Of a stretch of 53,420 nucleotides of DNA, positions 7,646 through 16,152 are shown in pieces. This stretch comes from Taibaiella sp. (GTDB taxonomy: Bacteria; Bacteroidota; Bacteroidia; Chitinophagales; Chitinophagaceae). Location: positions 1 to 53,420 of the forward strand of contig JAIOYR010000017.1 of assembly GCA_021740995.1 (NCBI GenBank), in the 5' to 3' direction. The notes beneath the pieces were generated by a model, which did not search any database, was not told the DNA's origin, and saw nothing but the letters and a program-made list of their open reading frames with translations. The translations under genes and the position numbers were made by a program. Every line of letters begins with the position of its first letter. Positions within the stretch are counted from its first letter, which is position 1.

Positions 7646-9022
7646 TTAGAATTTAGACCATGTCTTCCACCAGGTATCGCCAGGACTGCAAGCACCTTTG
7701 TAGGTAGTTGTAGTGAAGAAGCTGCTCAGTTTTGAACTTGTAGCTACGCCTGTAGTTACAGGAGAAGCGCTAGTTGGGTTTGGATCAAACGCTGCGCCTG
7801 CGCCGTAAGGAGCTGTAAGGCCTGCATCTGCAGTGTTGGTAAGTGTACCGTTATTCCAAGATGCATTTACAGTAGTAAGGAAGTCAGTAAGCTTGTAAGC
7901 AAATGTAGAAGTAGTACCTACAGTATCAAATGATTTAGAACCGATACCTGCAACTGCAAGACCTTTCAGTTCCATGTCACCATTCATAAGGTTAGAACCA
8001 CATTTAGAACCATCAACAAGTATACCTGTAGGGTAACCCATTATCACACTGTTGAGGATAGACGCACGTGAATTCCTGCGGAGATGTGCAGCACGCTTGA
8101 AGTTACCATCTATAGTAGTAGTGCTTGTTTGTTTTGGTCCTATCAACGTAACGTTTGCAAAAACAGGTGCAGTAAAAGGAGCAGTAGTTGAACCAGAAGC
8201 ATCATTGTCAATTTCCCAGCCGTTGCTACCTGATACGTCTGCTCTTGCAGGGTCACATACAGATATTGCATACTGGATGCTACCACGGAATCCGAAATCG
8301 CAATCAAAATTGTCATCAAGGGTTTTGTAAGCAATAAGGTGTTTACAATTTACAGTACCACCAAACCACTCAAACGCATCGTCATAACCATATGAACACT
8401 CCACGTAGTCGATTTCTGTACCACGACCTACACCACCCATTGTAAGAGAGTTAAGCTCTTTGTCGGGCTGGAAAGGATAACCACCGTATTCTATACGCAC
8501 ATATTTCAGTTTGCCTGAGTTGTCATTATCATCAGTACCACCATAGACACCATCACCGGCAGAATTGTTGATTCCACCTTCTATTTCGCCCTGACCTGGT
8601 ACGCTGTTGAAAGATGCATTGGTTGTAGCCTTACCCAGTATTACTATACCACCCCAGTCACCATAAGTAGGAGTACCTTCGTTTGATGTAAATACGATTG
8701 GGCTATCTACTTTGCCTACCGCAACTAACTTTGCACCTCTTGTGATTACCAATGCATTTTTACCTTTTGCAGCTTTGATTGTTGCACCTGGCAGGATAGT
8801 AAGTGTAGCATTGTTCTTTACATAGATCATGCTGCTCATAGTATACGTTTTGCCGGCATACAATGTGCGGTTGGCAGTGATGTCTGCACTCAGGGTGTAG
8901 CCCAGAGAATCTTCCGAAGGTGTAGTTACCACTGGTACAACGGGAGCAGGATCGTCTTTCTTTTTGCAGGATACGGCAAGCATTAAAGTCAATGCTGTGA
9001 TGCCAAAAATGATTTTTTTCAT
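7646..9022 (-). CDS. Secreted beta-helix-like lipoprotein next to a TonB receptor
   Basis: A 458-residue protein. The start is set at MKKIIFGITALTLMLAVSCKK, a lipoprotein signal with lipobox AVSC; the frame's 11 extra upstream residues are not signal-like. After an Asp/Pro/Val-rich linker come short beta-repeat motifs (ATLTILPGATIKAAKGKNALVITRGAKL, continuing to SPIVFTSNEG and GDWGGIVILGKA) typical of right-handed parallel beta-helix proteins. The middle carries conserved aromatic/Asp segments (YDDAFEWFGGTVNC, LDDNFDCDFGFRG, SNGWEIDNDASGS). Such proteins occur beside TonB-dependent receptors in Bacteroidota, and the ligand is not known. It lies downstream of the receptor gene but behind that gene's terminator, so it may have its own promoter. 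Confidence 0.7.
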   Translation of the reverse strand: MKKIIFGITALTLMLAVSCKKKDDPAPVVPVVTTPSEDSLGYTLSADITANRTLYAGKTYTMSSMIYVKNNATLTILPGATIKAAKGKNALVITRGAKLVAVGKVDSPIVFTSNEGTPTYGDWGGIVILGKATTNASFNSVPGQGEIEGGINNSAGDGVYGGTDDNDNSGKLKYVRIEYGGYPFQPDKELNSLTMGGVGRGTEIDYVECSYGYDDAFEWFGGTVNCKHLIAYKTLDDNFDCDFGFRGSIQYAISVCDPARADVSGSNGWEIDNDASGSTTAPFTAPVFANVTLIGPKQTSTTTIDGNFKRAAHLRRNSRASILNSVIMGYPTGILVDGSKCGSNLMNGDMELKGLAVAGIGSKSFDTVGTTSTFAYKLTDFLTTVNASWNNGTLTNTADAGLTAPYGAGAAFDPNPTSASPVTTGVATSSKLSSFFTTTTYKGACSPGDTWWKTWSKF

Positions 9023-9198
9023 GTTTTTAAATTTGATACAAAATTCGATTTTCAACGTTAACTGAATATTACCGCTACATTATCCCAATGCTAACTTTTA
9101 TGATAGTAGGGTGCGATTTGTATTGGCGTTTAATCTTATTGAATAGTCCATTGTTACGGCAGTATTAAGCGAATGATATGTTTTACTAACTGCATTAA

Positions 9199-9234
9199 TA
9201 AAAAATGGTTGCAGCCTTTTCGGCTGCAACCATT
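9199..9234 (-). terminator. Intrinsic terminator of the TonB receptor gene
   Basis: On the minus strand a 13-bp stem (AATGGTTGCAGCC / GGCTGCAACCATT) with a short loop is followed by a run of T. It separates the receptor from the downstream lipoprotein gene. Confidence 0.9.
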
Positions 9235-9255
9235 GAGTAAGGTGAATAGAATGTC

Positions 9256-12033
9256 TTAAAGATTATACACAAATGAAAGGCTGAGTGTAGTGCCGGTAAG
9301 TTTTGAGATACGCAGGAAGTCGCCCGTAACATCATACTTTCCGTTTTCGTTTTTGTCCTGATAGAAGTTTGCTTTACGGTTGAGTAGATCGGTGATGGTA
9401 AACTTAACACCGGCACGGTCTTTCAACAACTTCTGAGATACCTGAAAGTCGAACAATGGCCTTGGTGCTTCCCAGATGTGTGGGTTGGTTTCATTGCCCA
9501 CCAGGAATATCCTGCGACCTATCATATTAAATAGCATAGTAACGCTCGTGCCTGATTTTTCGCCGTCGTACTGCAATCCGCTATTGATAACATATGGAGA
9601 TTGACCCTGCATAGGACGGTCTGCTTTTACAGTTTCACCTGTATTGGTTTTGATATCGAAACTAACATTGTTGAAGATGTAAGAGGCATTGGCAAATGCG
9701 GTGAAAGGTGCAGCAGCACTTCCAAACAATATATCGAGACGCTTTCTGAACTCAACTTCTGCACCATAGCTCTGTGCAGACGGTGCATTGTTGTAAGTAA
9801 AGGAGAATGTATTGATACCAGACTCGTTGTAGAACTGCTCTATAGGATTGTTGAAGTGCTTGTAAAACACACCTGCTGTTACCATTTCGCCAGACCTTGG
9901 GTACAATTCATAACGCAGATCGAGGTTGGTAATCTTAGTACGGAGCAGGTCAGAATTTCCCTGCACGGCAGCCAGCAATTCGAAGTCGTAGAATGCAAAT
10001 GGAGACAGCTCTCTGAACTCAGGTCTGATAACTGTTTGTGAGCCACACAGACGCAGATTGGTTTTTTCAGTAGGCTTGTACGTGAAGTTGAGCGAAGGAA
10101 GGAAGTCGCCTACACTCCTGTCTACATTGGTAGGTTTGTTGCTTCTGAATCCATTGAGTGACTGATAGAAATTTTCGTAACGCACACCCCATACCAGGCG
10201 GTACTGCTGACCAAATGTATTATCGAGCATCAGGAAACCGGCATTGAGGAGGCTTGATGCGCTATAGTCATAATCTTTATCGCTCAGCTCACTCAGGTTG
10301 AAACCATTACTGCCAATATTTTCTGCTGCAAATAGCTGCTCAGTAGGTAATAGCAATAGCTCTGGTGTGCCACCGGTCATACCGAATGGACGTGAATTAA
10401 ATACACGGCTCTTAGTCTGTGTCATATAGCCCATCTTGAAGGTGTGGCTATGACCAAATAACTCGAATGGTTTCGCGGCATCTACACTTCCGAATGCAAT
10501 CTTGTCCGTGAGGTTGGAATAAAAGATGCTGGATGAACCAAGAGATGGCAGGAAGTTAGGTACAACAGCATTGTACACGGTATCGCCATCAGATTTGCGG
10601 TATTCCATACGGCGCAGATTTGGCTGATTCTGATGCAACCTTGTGTAACCACCATTCCAGTTTAGCTTGATTTTTGATTTTTCCAGATAGTGGTTGCCCA
10701 TCAGCTGAGTAGTAGCAAAGTTTGTAGACTTGAATGATAATTGGTAAGCTGATACATCGCCACCATAATCATTGTTGCGACCCGTACGAACCAGTGTATT
10801 GTCCTGACCGTTCACATTAAATATGTTCTTGAAAGATATTTTGCTGTTCTTGTTTAGTTCAAGAGTCATGTTCGCAAGAGCACCCCACAGCACTTCCTGT
10901 CCGTAAGACTCTTCCTGAAAATCAAGAGTTTTTTCTATAGCACCGGCAGCCTGATTGAAGAAGGTACGTGTATATTCTGAACGTCTGTTTTGTTTGTTGT
11001 AGTTTACTGCTACTATGGCTCCAAATGTTTTGCCACCCAGTACTTTTGTGTTTATACCACCTGATGCCTGTAAGTTAGCGTTTGGTGCACCTGAGCGGGT
11101 TTCATATCCCCAATCATTTTTCAGTGTTTTGGCAAGCTCATAACGCTGGTCTGTGCTTAGTTTTCTGAAAGCATCTTTGTCGGGAATTGATGAAGGGAGT
11201 GCACGTGTACCATCGTCAATACCTAGAAAGTCGAGTTTGCCACCTTTTGAATACTGAAAGTCTCTGCCCACAGTTTGCATATTGGCACCTGTACCAACCT
11301 GAAATGACATAAAGTTTTTGGTAGGTATATCTCTGGTGTTTACCTGTATAAGACCACCGGCAAACTCACCTGGCAGGTCGGGTGTAGCAGCTTTATTAAT
11401 TACTATATTATCAATCATGCCCGAAGGAAAGAGGTCGAAAGAGAATGTTTTACGGTCGGGCTCTGTGCTCGAAAGCAGTGTGCCATTCAGTGTGGCCTGA
11501 TTGTAGCGGTCTGCAAGACCACGCACCACCAGATATTTGCCATCTATAATAGAGGCGGAAGATACCCTTTTGAGCACCTCACCGGTGTTTCTGTCAGGCG
11601 ACTTTCTGATAGCCTCTGCCGATACCACCTGCGCTACGGTATTTGTGTTTTTCTGATACACAATCATAGCACTGATGTTTTCCTTTTTCATAGAGGTTTT
11701 CACAACCACTTCTGCCAGTTCGGTAGATTTGGCAGCAGTCATAGTGATGCTCAGGATTGTTTCTTTGTTATTTTTAACAACCACATCGCTTATTTCTTTG
11801 TCCTGATACCCTACATATTTTATTTCGATAGTATAAGTTCCGGAGTCTACTGGTAATTCAAAATTTCCATCCATATCTGTAGCAGTACCTATGGTTGTGC
11901 CTTTGATGACTACTACAGCACCAATGATAGTTTCGCTGTTTTTTGCGTCAGATACTTTACCGGTGATTTTGCCACCGGCAAACGAGCTGATAAATGGAAA
12001 TAATAAAGCAATAAATAATACAATACTTCGCAT
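9256..12033 (-). CDS. TonB-dependent outer-membrane receptor with CarboxypepD_reg-like N-terminus
   Basis: A 925-residue protein. The start is MRSIVLFIALLFPFISSFAGG, a Sec signal peptide; 14 upstream residues in frame are excluded. Next comes a beta-sandwich carboxypeptidase-regulatory-like domain (about 20-105; GKITGKVSDAKNSETIIGA and TDMDGNFELPVDSGTYTIEI). A plug domain (about 120-225) carries VLKRVSSASIIDGKYLVVRG and FSFDLFPSGMIDNIVINKAA, followed by a C-terminal 22-strand-type barrel ending in an aromatic-rich strand (LSLSFVYNL). It takes up an unidentified ligand using TonB-ExbBD energy. There is no SusD partner; instead a beta-helix lipoprotein is next, suggesting a non-glycan substrate (inference). 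rnhB lies 73 bases upstream on the same strand. Confidence 0.9.
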   Translation of the reverse strand: MRSIVLFIALLFPFISSFAGGKITGKVSDAKNSETIIGAVVVIKGTTIGTATDMDGNFELPVDSGTYTIEIKYVGYQDKEISDVVVKNNKETILSITMTAAKSTELAEVVVKTSMKKENISAMIVYQKNTNTVAQVVSAEAIRKSPDRNTGEVLKRVSSASIIDGKYLVVRGLADRYNQATLNGTLLSSTEPDRKTFSFDLFPSGMIDNIVINKAATPDLPGEFAGGLIQVNTRDIPTKNFMSFQVGTGANMQTVGRDFQYSKGGKLDFLGIDDGTRALPSSIPDKDAFRKLSTDQRYELAKTLKNDWGYETRSGAPNANLQASGGINTKVLGGKTFGAIVAVNYNKQNRRSEYTRTFFNQAAGAIEKTLDFQEESYGQEVLWGALANMTLELNKNSKISFKNIFNVNGQDNTLVRTGRNNDYGGDVSAYQLSFKSTNFATTQLMGNHYLEKSKIKLNWNGGYTRLHQNQPNLRRMEYRKSDGDTVYNAVVPNFLPSLGSSSIFYSNLTDKIAFGSVDAAKPFELFGHSHTFKMGYMTQTKSRVFNSRPFGMTGGTPELLLLPTEQLFAAENIGSNGFNLSELSDKDYDYSASSLLNAGFLMLDNTFGQQYRLVWGVRYENFYQSLNGFRSNKPTNVDRSVGDFLPSLNFTYKPTEKTNLRLCGSQTVIRPEFRELSPFAFYDFELLAAVQGNSDLLRTKITNLDLRYELYPRSGEMVTAGVFYKHFNNPIEQFYNESGINTFSFTYNNAPSAQSYGAEVEFRKRLDILFGSAAAPFTAFANASYIFNNVSFDIKTNTGETVKADRPMQGQSPYVINSGLQYDGEKSGTSVTMLFNMIGRRIFLVGNETNPHIWEAPRPLFDFQVSQKLLKDRAGVKFTITDLLNRKANFYQDKNENGKYDVTGDFLRISKLTGTTLSLSFVYNL

Positions 12034-12106
12034 CGAGTTAATTTTGATGCAAAGGTGGTATTCCAATATTATCATATTGTTACCACAAGTTTACGCTTGG
12101 GTTAAG

Positions 12107-12712
12107 TTAATATTCAGGAAATATTACGTTAACATTGGCGCAGGGGGCAAATGATTTGCGGTGGTGAATAGTGATACCATGAGCTGTTATGCCGCGGAGA
12201 TGTGCAGCGGTGCCATACCCTTTATTGCTGTGCCAGCCATATTGTGGATAGTCGGCATGAATACGGAGCATATATTCATCCCGGTATGTCTTTGCCAGTA
12301 TGCTGGCCGCGGCTATGGCTGCATACTTGCCATCTCCCTTTACCTCGCAGTGGTGGCTGATGCCAAAGTATGCAGGGAAAATATGTCCGTCTATAAGTAG
12401 CAGTTGTGGGCGCACATTAAGTGCATCTATAGCCTGGTGCATTGCCTTGAATGATGCCTTTAATATATTGATTCGGTCTATTTCCTCTGCGCTGCTTGAG
12501 GCTACTGCCCATGCTATTGCTTCCTTTTCTATTATTGGTCTTAATATAGTTCTGTTTTCTTCAGTTACCTGCTTGCTGTCATTGAGCAGGGGGTGGTAAA
12601 AGTCTGGTGGTAGTATTACCGCCGCAGCAAAGACAGGACCTGCGAGGCAACCACGGCCGGCCTCGTCGCAGCCGGCTTCGGTAAGGTCTTTGGTGAAACT
12701 ACTTTTCAGCAT
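12107..12712 (-). CDS. rnhB: Ribonuclease HII
   Basis: A 201-residue protein with the RNase HII active-site motif EAGCDEAGRGCLAGPVFAAA near the N-terminus, the second Asp in LLLIDGH, and the C-terminal AIAAASILAKTYRDEYM. It cleaves RNA of RNA-DNA hybrids and excises single ribonucleotides. The start is placed at MLKSSFTKDLTEAG; the nine upstream residues (MVCCIIELL) look non-native. It is upstream of the TonB receptor on the same strand, probably only by proximity. Confidence 0.95.
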   Translation of the reverse strand: MLKSSFTKDLTEAGCDEAGRGCLAGPVFAAAVILPPDFYHPLLNDSKQVTEENRTILRPIIEKEAIAWAVASSSAEEIDRINILKASFKAMHQAIDALNVRPQLLLIDGHIFPAYFGISHHCEVKGDGKYAAIAAASILAKTYRDEYMLRIHADYPQYGWHSNKGYGTAAHLRGITAHGITIHHRKSFAPCANVNVIFPEY

Positions 12713-12893
12713 AAGCAACTCAATGATACAACATACCACGTAATGGCAGGCTGCAAATTACTGAATAATTCATGTTGGGATATACTACTGCTCTATCTCA
12801 ATTGTTTTTCGCAGACAATAACAACAAGGCCATAGAAATATTGAATAATGTTAATGTATTATGCTGCTTAGAGTACGTTTTGTCGCTTTTTTT

Positions 12894-12927
12894 ACCGTTA
12901 ATAAACTTTTTCGACCGTTAATAAACT
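12894..12927 (+). promoter_or_regulatory. LytTR-type direct repeat operator
   Basis: An exact 14-base direct repeat ACCGTTAATAAACT occurs at 12894-12907 and 12914-12927, a 20-bp period or two helical turns. Its core ACCGTTAAT fits the published LytTR-domain consensus [TA][AC][CA]GTTN[AG][TG], for which paired 9-bp direct repeats about 12 bp apart are usual (11 bp here). It sits upstream of the promoter of the small basic protein. Confidence 0.5.
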
Positions 12928-13002
12928 CGTTTTGATGTTTTTGCAACACTCTGCTACTTTGCAGCATCAATGTTATTCAGCCCTTGTAAATATGCTACTA
13001 CT

Positions 13003-13161
13003 ATGAAAAAAACTTTGCTGAACATCCTGAACACCGTAACACTCTTTATCCCAATCTATCGTGTTTCCCAATTCCGAAAACTGAAATCGTTTTTGGAATT
13101 GGAAGAACAGAAATCAACCAGATACGCCGGATTCAGGGGAGTAGTGAAGACTAGTAAATAG
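13003..13161 (+). CDS. Small basic hypothetical protein (52 aa)
   Basis: A short frame beginning MKKTLLNILNTVTLFIPIYR; an in-frame ATG at 12970 would add 11 residues but lies almost on the predicted transcription start (TACTTTGC at 12955-12962). It has a short hydrophobic stretch (residues 4-18) followed by a charged tail rich in Lys, Arg and Glu. It is unlike any family I recognise. Support for it being real: its own promoter-like element, a two-turn direct repeat upstream, and a stable hairpin after it. It could be a small membrane-associated or regulatory peptide. Confidence 0.45.
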   Translation: MKKTLLNILNTVTLFIPIYRVSQFRKLKSFLELEEQKSTRYAGFRGVVKTSK

Positions 13162-13189
13162 TGCCGGCGCACTATTAGGCCAAATCTTG

Positions 13190-13220
13190 TGCCAGTCTGC
13201 CTGAAAAAGGCAGACTGGCA
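13190..13220. terminator. Hairpin between the convergent small gene and MazG-like gene
   Basis: A 13-bp perfect stem (TGCCAGTCTGCCT / AGGCAGACTGGCA) with a GAAAA loop is followed by a shorter GGCAG/CTGCC hairpin at 13228-13243. There is no T-run on either side, so termination activity is uncertain. Confidence 0.55.
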
Positions 13221-13243
13221 AGGGAGCGGCAGAATATGCTGCC

Positions 13244-13576
13244 TTATTTCAGTTTCTCATTGTCCTTATGCCTGTTGGCATCGCGTATATTCTTTTTTTC
13301 AAAATTCTTTTGCAGGGCATCCGTCAGGTCTACTCCGGTCTGATTGGCCAGGCACATAAGCACCCACAGCACATCGGCCATTTCATCGGCCATATCTTTG
13401 TGCTTGTCGCTTTCTTTATAGGATTGTTCGCCATATTTCCTTACCATAATCCGGGAAAGTTCGCCTACTTCTTCCATTAGTATGCCCAGATTGGTGAGTT
13501 CGTTAAAATAACGCACCCCCACTGTGTTTATCCATTCATCAACCTGCTGCTGTGCATTGCGTATTGTTATATCCAC
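13244..13576 (-). CDS. MazG-like nucleotide pyrophosphohydrolase
   Basis: A 110-residue all-alpha protein with the two metal-binding motifs of the MazG/all-alpha NTP-PPase superfamily: EEVGELSR and DEMADVLWVLMCLAN. These enzymes hydrolyse (d)NTPs or modified nucleotides to monophosphates and pyrophosphate. The size matches single-domain MazG-like proteins. The start codon is GTG (13574-13576), translated as MDITIRNAQQQVDEW; no ATG lies in frame nearby. It is a monocistronic minus-strand gene, with the divergent MoxR gene starting 117 bases away. Confidence 0.88.
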   Translation of the reverse strand: MDITIRNAQQQVDEWINTVGVRYFNELTNLGILMEEVGELSRIMVRKYGEQSYKESDKHKDMADEMADVLWVLMCLANQTGVDLTDALQKNFEKKNIRDANRHKDNEKLK

Positions 13577-13693
13577 CTTAAATAAGTATTTGTTTGTTTA
13601 CACAAAATAATGGAACTTTCCCGTTTAATAGCAGTCCTGATAGTACAAACCAACAAATACTCAGGACGCAGATAAACAAAGTACCGGAAAACC

Positions 13694-14659
13694 ATGTACG
13701 CATACAAATCAGATACCGAAGCCGCAGACGCGCTAAAGGAAAAAACAAAAGAGATACGCAGCAACATAGGCAATGTAATAGTAGGTCAGGAAGATGTGGT
13801 GGAGAAACTCATCATAGCCATACTGTGCAATGGGCATAGCCTGCTGGTAGGTGTGCCGGGACTGGCAAAGACCTTGCTGGTAAAAACAATATCAGATGTG
13901 CTGGACCTCTCGTTCAAGCGTATACAGTTTACCCCCGACCTTATGCCCAGCGATATAGTAGGGGCAGAGATACTCAATGAGCAACGTGCTTTCCAGTTTA
14001 TCAAGGGCCCCATCTTTGCCAACATCATACTGGCGGATGAGATCAACCGTACTCCCCCTAAGACACAGTCTGCCCTGCTGGAAGCCATGCAGGAGCGCAA
14101 TGTAACCGCCGGTGGCACACTGTACAAGCTGCCTGCACCATTCTTTGTACTGGCTACGCAGAACCCTATAGAGCAGGAAGGAACCTACCCGCTGCCTGAG
14201 GCACAGCTCGACCGTTTTATGTTTCAGGTAACGCTCGACTATCCGAGTTTTGCAGAGGAGGTAACCATAGTGCGCAATACTACCGGTGCTAAAATACCTA
14301 CCCTGTCGAAAGTGATGAGTGGTGAAGATATATTGGCGTTTCAGGATCTGGTAAGGCGGGTGCCTGTGCCGGACAATGTGCTGGAATATGCCGTAGGGCT
14401 GGTGCAGAAGACACGCCCGGGTACCGGCAGTGCAGTAGCTGCTGCCAACCAATACCTGGCCTATGGAGCTGGTCCGCGTGCATCGCAATACCTGGTACTG
14501 GGAGCCAAGTGTCATGCGCTGATCAACGGAAAGTATTCGCCGGACATAGAGGATGTACGTGCAATGGCATTGCCTGTGCTGCGCCACCGTATACTACGCA
14601 ACTACAAGGCTGAGGCAGAGGGTATGACACAGGAAGCACTGATAAAGCAACTGATGTAA
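13694..14659 (+). CDS. MoxR-family AAA+ ATPase
   Basis: A 321-residue protein. Walker A is GVPGLAKT (about residues 53-60) and Walker B is IILADEINRTPPKTQSALLEAM. Sensor 1 is LATQNPIEQEGTYPLPEAQLDRFMF, and a C-terminal lid domain (AAA_lid_2) follows. MoxR ATPases act as chaperones for assembly of metal centres or VWA-domain complexes. The usual partners (DUF58, BatA/BatB, VWA proteins) are not in the next positions; a DinB-like gene follows after 57 bases. In Bacteroidota such genes are often part of bat operons, so the isolated position is mildly unusual. Confidence 0.93.
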   Translation: MYAYKSDTEAADALKEKTKEIRSNIGNVIVGQEDVVEKLIIAILCNGHSLLVGVPGLAKTLLVKTISDVLDLSFKRIQFTPDLMPSDIVGAEILNEQRAFQFIKGPIFANIILADEINRTPPKTQSALLEAMQERNVTAGGTLYKLPAPFFVLATQNPIEQEGTYPLPEAQLDRFMFQVTLDYPSFAEEVTIVRNTTGAKIPTLSKVMSGEDILAFQDLVRRVPVPDNVLEYAVGLVQKTRPGTGSAVAAANQYLAYGAGPRASQYLVLGAKCHALINGKYSPDIEDVRAMALPVLRHRILRNYKAEAEGMTQEALIKQLM

Positions 14660-14716
14660 AACAGTCACTAACGCCAATAAACATAATTTGTCAACTGCAA
14701 ACTGAATAAAGATAAC

Positions 14717-15178
14717 ATGCAGCATAAAATAGATTTCCTCAAAAACGAATATTGCAAACTACTCAGCAATCTGGATGTGGATGCGCCACGCAAGTGGGGT
14801 AAGATGAATGTGCAGCAGATGATAGAGCACATGAGCTACTCTTATCGCATTGCTAACGGCAGATTGCCAATGGAGATATTAACGCCGGCTGAAAACATAG
14901 ACAGGATGCAGGCCTTTCTTGCCAGCGAGAAACCAATGCGCGAGAATACGCCCAACCCATTGCTGCCCGATGAGCCGCCTGCAGTAGTACATGCTACAAA
15001 GGACGACGCTATAGCCGAGCTCAAGTCTGAGATAGATTTCTTCTTTGACGTCTTTGAAAAGGAGGCAGATAAAACACTTAAGAACGCATTCTTTGGGGTG
15101 CTCAATTTTGAGCAGCAGGTGCAGCTACTCTACAAGCACAGCACACATCACTTAAGGCAGTTCGGGGTGGACGTGTGA
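14717..15178 (+). CDS. DUF1569 / DinB-like four-helix protein
   Basis: A 153-residue helical protein. MNVQQMIEHMSYSYRIANGR near the N-terminus and LYKHSTHHLRQFG at the C-terminus supply the conserved histidines expected for the metal site of DinB/YfiT-like proteins; this subgroup corresponds to DUF1569. The substrate is unknown; related proteins are thiol- or metal-dependent transferases. It follows moxR closely and ends just before an intrinsic terminator, so the two may form one transcript. Confidence 0.75.
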   Translation: MQHKIDFLKNEYCKLLSNLDVDAPRKWGKMNVQQMIEHMSYSYRIANGRLPMEILTPAENIDRMQAFLASEKPMRENTPNPLLPDEPPAVVHATKDDAIAELKSEIDFFFDVFEKEADKTLKNAFFGVLNFEQQVQLLYKHSTHHLRQFGVDV

Positions 15179-15222
15179 TTGTTTTTCCTTGAAGAAACTT
15201 ATTCTTTATAACACTATTGCAG

Positions 15223-15249
15223 CCTGCAGGTCTCTTGCAGGTTTTTTTT
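15223..15249 (+). terminator. Intrinsic terminator after the DinB-like gene
   Basis: A 6-bp stem (CCTGCA / TGCAGG) with a 7-base loop followed by eight T residues. It insulates the BlaI-M56 locus from upstream transcription. Confidence 0.8.
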
Positions 15250-15261
15250 CGTTGTTACAAT

Positions 15262-15269
15262 TAAATTTG
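15262..15269 (+). promoter_or_regulatory. -7 promoter element of the blaI operon
   Basis: TAAATTTG, a perfect TAnnTTTG match. A TTG at 15235-15237 is at roughly the -33 distance (slightly long spacing). The predicted start is within a few bases of the first operator palindrome. Confidence 0.6.
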
Positions 15270-15275
15270 GTTTTT

Positions 15276-15309
15276 ACGTTTTGTAACGTATATTTACGTT
15301 ATGAAACGT
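15276..15309 (+). promoter_or_regulatory. Double palindromic operator overlapping the blaI start codon
   Basis: Two 14-bp sites with the form ACGTT-N4-AACGT occur at 15276-15289 (ACGTTTTGTAACGT) and 15296-15309 (ACGTTATGAAACGT), 20 bp apart. Together with flanking T5/A4 runs they make one larger near-palindrome. The second covers the ATG. BlaI/MecI dimers bind short palindromes near their own promoters, so autorepression is the natural reading. Confidence 0.7.
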
Positions 15310-15681
15310 AAAAAGACACTTCCAACACTGACCAAGGCTGAAGAAGAAGTAATGCAAATAATATGGCAAAAGCAACGTTGTCTGGTGCGCGATATTATAG
15401 ACCACCTGGGCGACCCGGACATGCCACACAGCACCATATCATCGGTAGTGCGCATACTGGAGAAAAAAGAATTTGTGGCACACAAAGCTTATGGCAAGAC
15501 ACACGAGTACTTTCCCATCATCACCAAGGAAGAATATGCAGACCATGGAGTAAAGAGTATAGTAGAAAAATACTTTGGTGGCTCGCCCAGACAGTTGGTG
15601 AGTTATCTGGTACAGAGCAAGGACATAAACCTGAAAGAACTGAACGACCTGATGAAGATACTGGAACAAACTAAAAACTAA
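15301..15681 (+). CDS. BlaI/MecI-family winged-helix repressor
   Basis: A 126-residue protein with the BlaI/MecI signatures LTKAEEEVMQIIWQ, the recognition-helix region MPHSTISSVVRILEKKEFVAHK, and a C-terminal dimerisation helix pair (ISYL-type LVSYLVQSKDINLKELNDLM). In beta-lactam systems this repressor is cleaved after the M56 sensor is activated. Here it stands at the head of an operon with an M56 protein but no beta-lactamase or PBP gene. It is probably autoregulated by the palindromes over its start. The GldM-like gene starts four bases after its stop. Confidence 0.93.
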   Translation: MKRKKTLPTLTKAEEEVMQIIWQKQRCLVRDIIDHLGDPDMPHSTISSVVRILEKKEFVAHKAYGKTHEYFPIITKEEYADHGVKSIVEKYFGGSPRQLVSYLVQSKDINLKELNDLMKILEQTKN

Positions 15682-15685
15682 CACT

Positions 15686-16117
15686 ATGCTACAACCCAAT
15701 AAAGGGAAACAAACAAAAAGTAAGTTGCTGACAACAGCAATAGTAATGCTGGCGCTGCTGTATACAAACTCTGCAACGGCCCAATACATGCCCAAACAAC
15801 CAAAGCCAAAAGCAAGAGTGAGACTGGCAAATATGGAGCGAACCAATATACCGGTGAAGACGATACTGGCTGACCCAAGGCTTGTATCTGCCAAAGCCAG
15901 TTGCGAGGTCACCAGTTTTGAGATATCCTTTCACCCCGAAGGTGGTGTATTATCCGGGCCATACAAAACAACCGGTGCAATGCTCTCTGAAAAACAAATC
16001 AGCTATCTGAAAAGTATGGCAGATGCGAACGTGAAGATTCTCATAGATCAGATCCATCTTAGCTGCAATGGAAAAGATGTAACAGAAGAACCCATAAGAG
16101 TTGTCAGCTTTCCGTGA
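15686..16117 (+). CDS. Secreted GldM-C-domain-like protein (copy 1)
   Basis: A 143-residue protein with an N-terminal signal or anchor helix (LLTTAIVMLALLYTNSATAQ) and a single small beta domain. The pattern VTSFEISFHPEGG...GAMLSEKQISYLKS...ILIDQIHLSCNGKDV resembles the C-terminal domain of GldM; this is a family-resemblance call. It shares NIPVKTILADPRLV and CNGKDV with its paralogue at 17645. It sits between blaI and the M56 gene with short gaps, so it is probably an exported accessory of the M56 sensor. No enzyme motif is visible. Confidence 0.6.
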   Translation: MLQPNKGKQTKSKLLTTAIVMLALLYTNSATAQYMPKQPKPKARVRLANMERTNIPVKTILADPRLVSAKASCEVTSFEISFHPEGGVLSGPYKTTGAMLSEKQISYLKSMADANVKILIDQIHLSCNGKDVTEEPIRVVSFP

Positions 16118-16152
16118 TGTGCATTTTTTAGAAAACACTTAAACGAAGTATC

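Noticed and set aside
7507-7695. N-terminal extension of moaD
   Set aside because: The extension crosses a perfect promoter element and is not part of the MoaD family; the first 63 residues are not conserved-looking.
13694-15178. A bat/MoxR-VWA operon
   Set aside because: Only the MoxR ATPase is present; the following gene is DinB-like and a terminator ends the unit.
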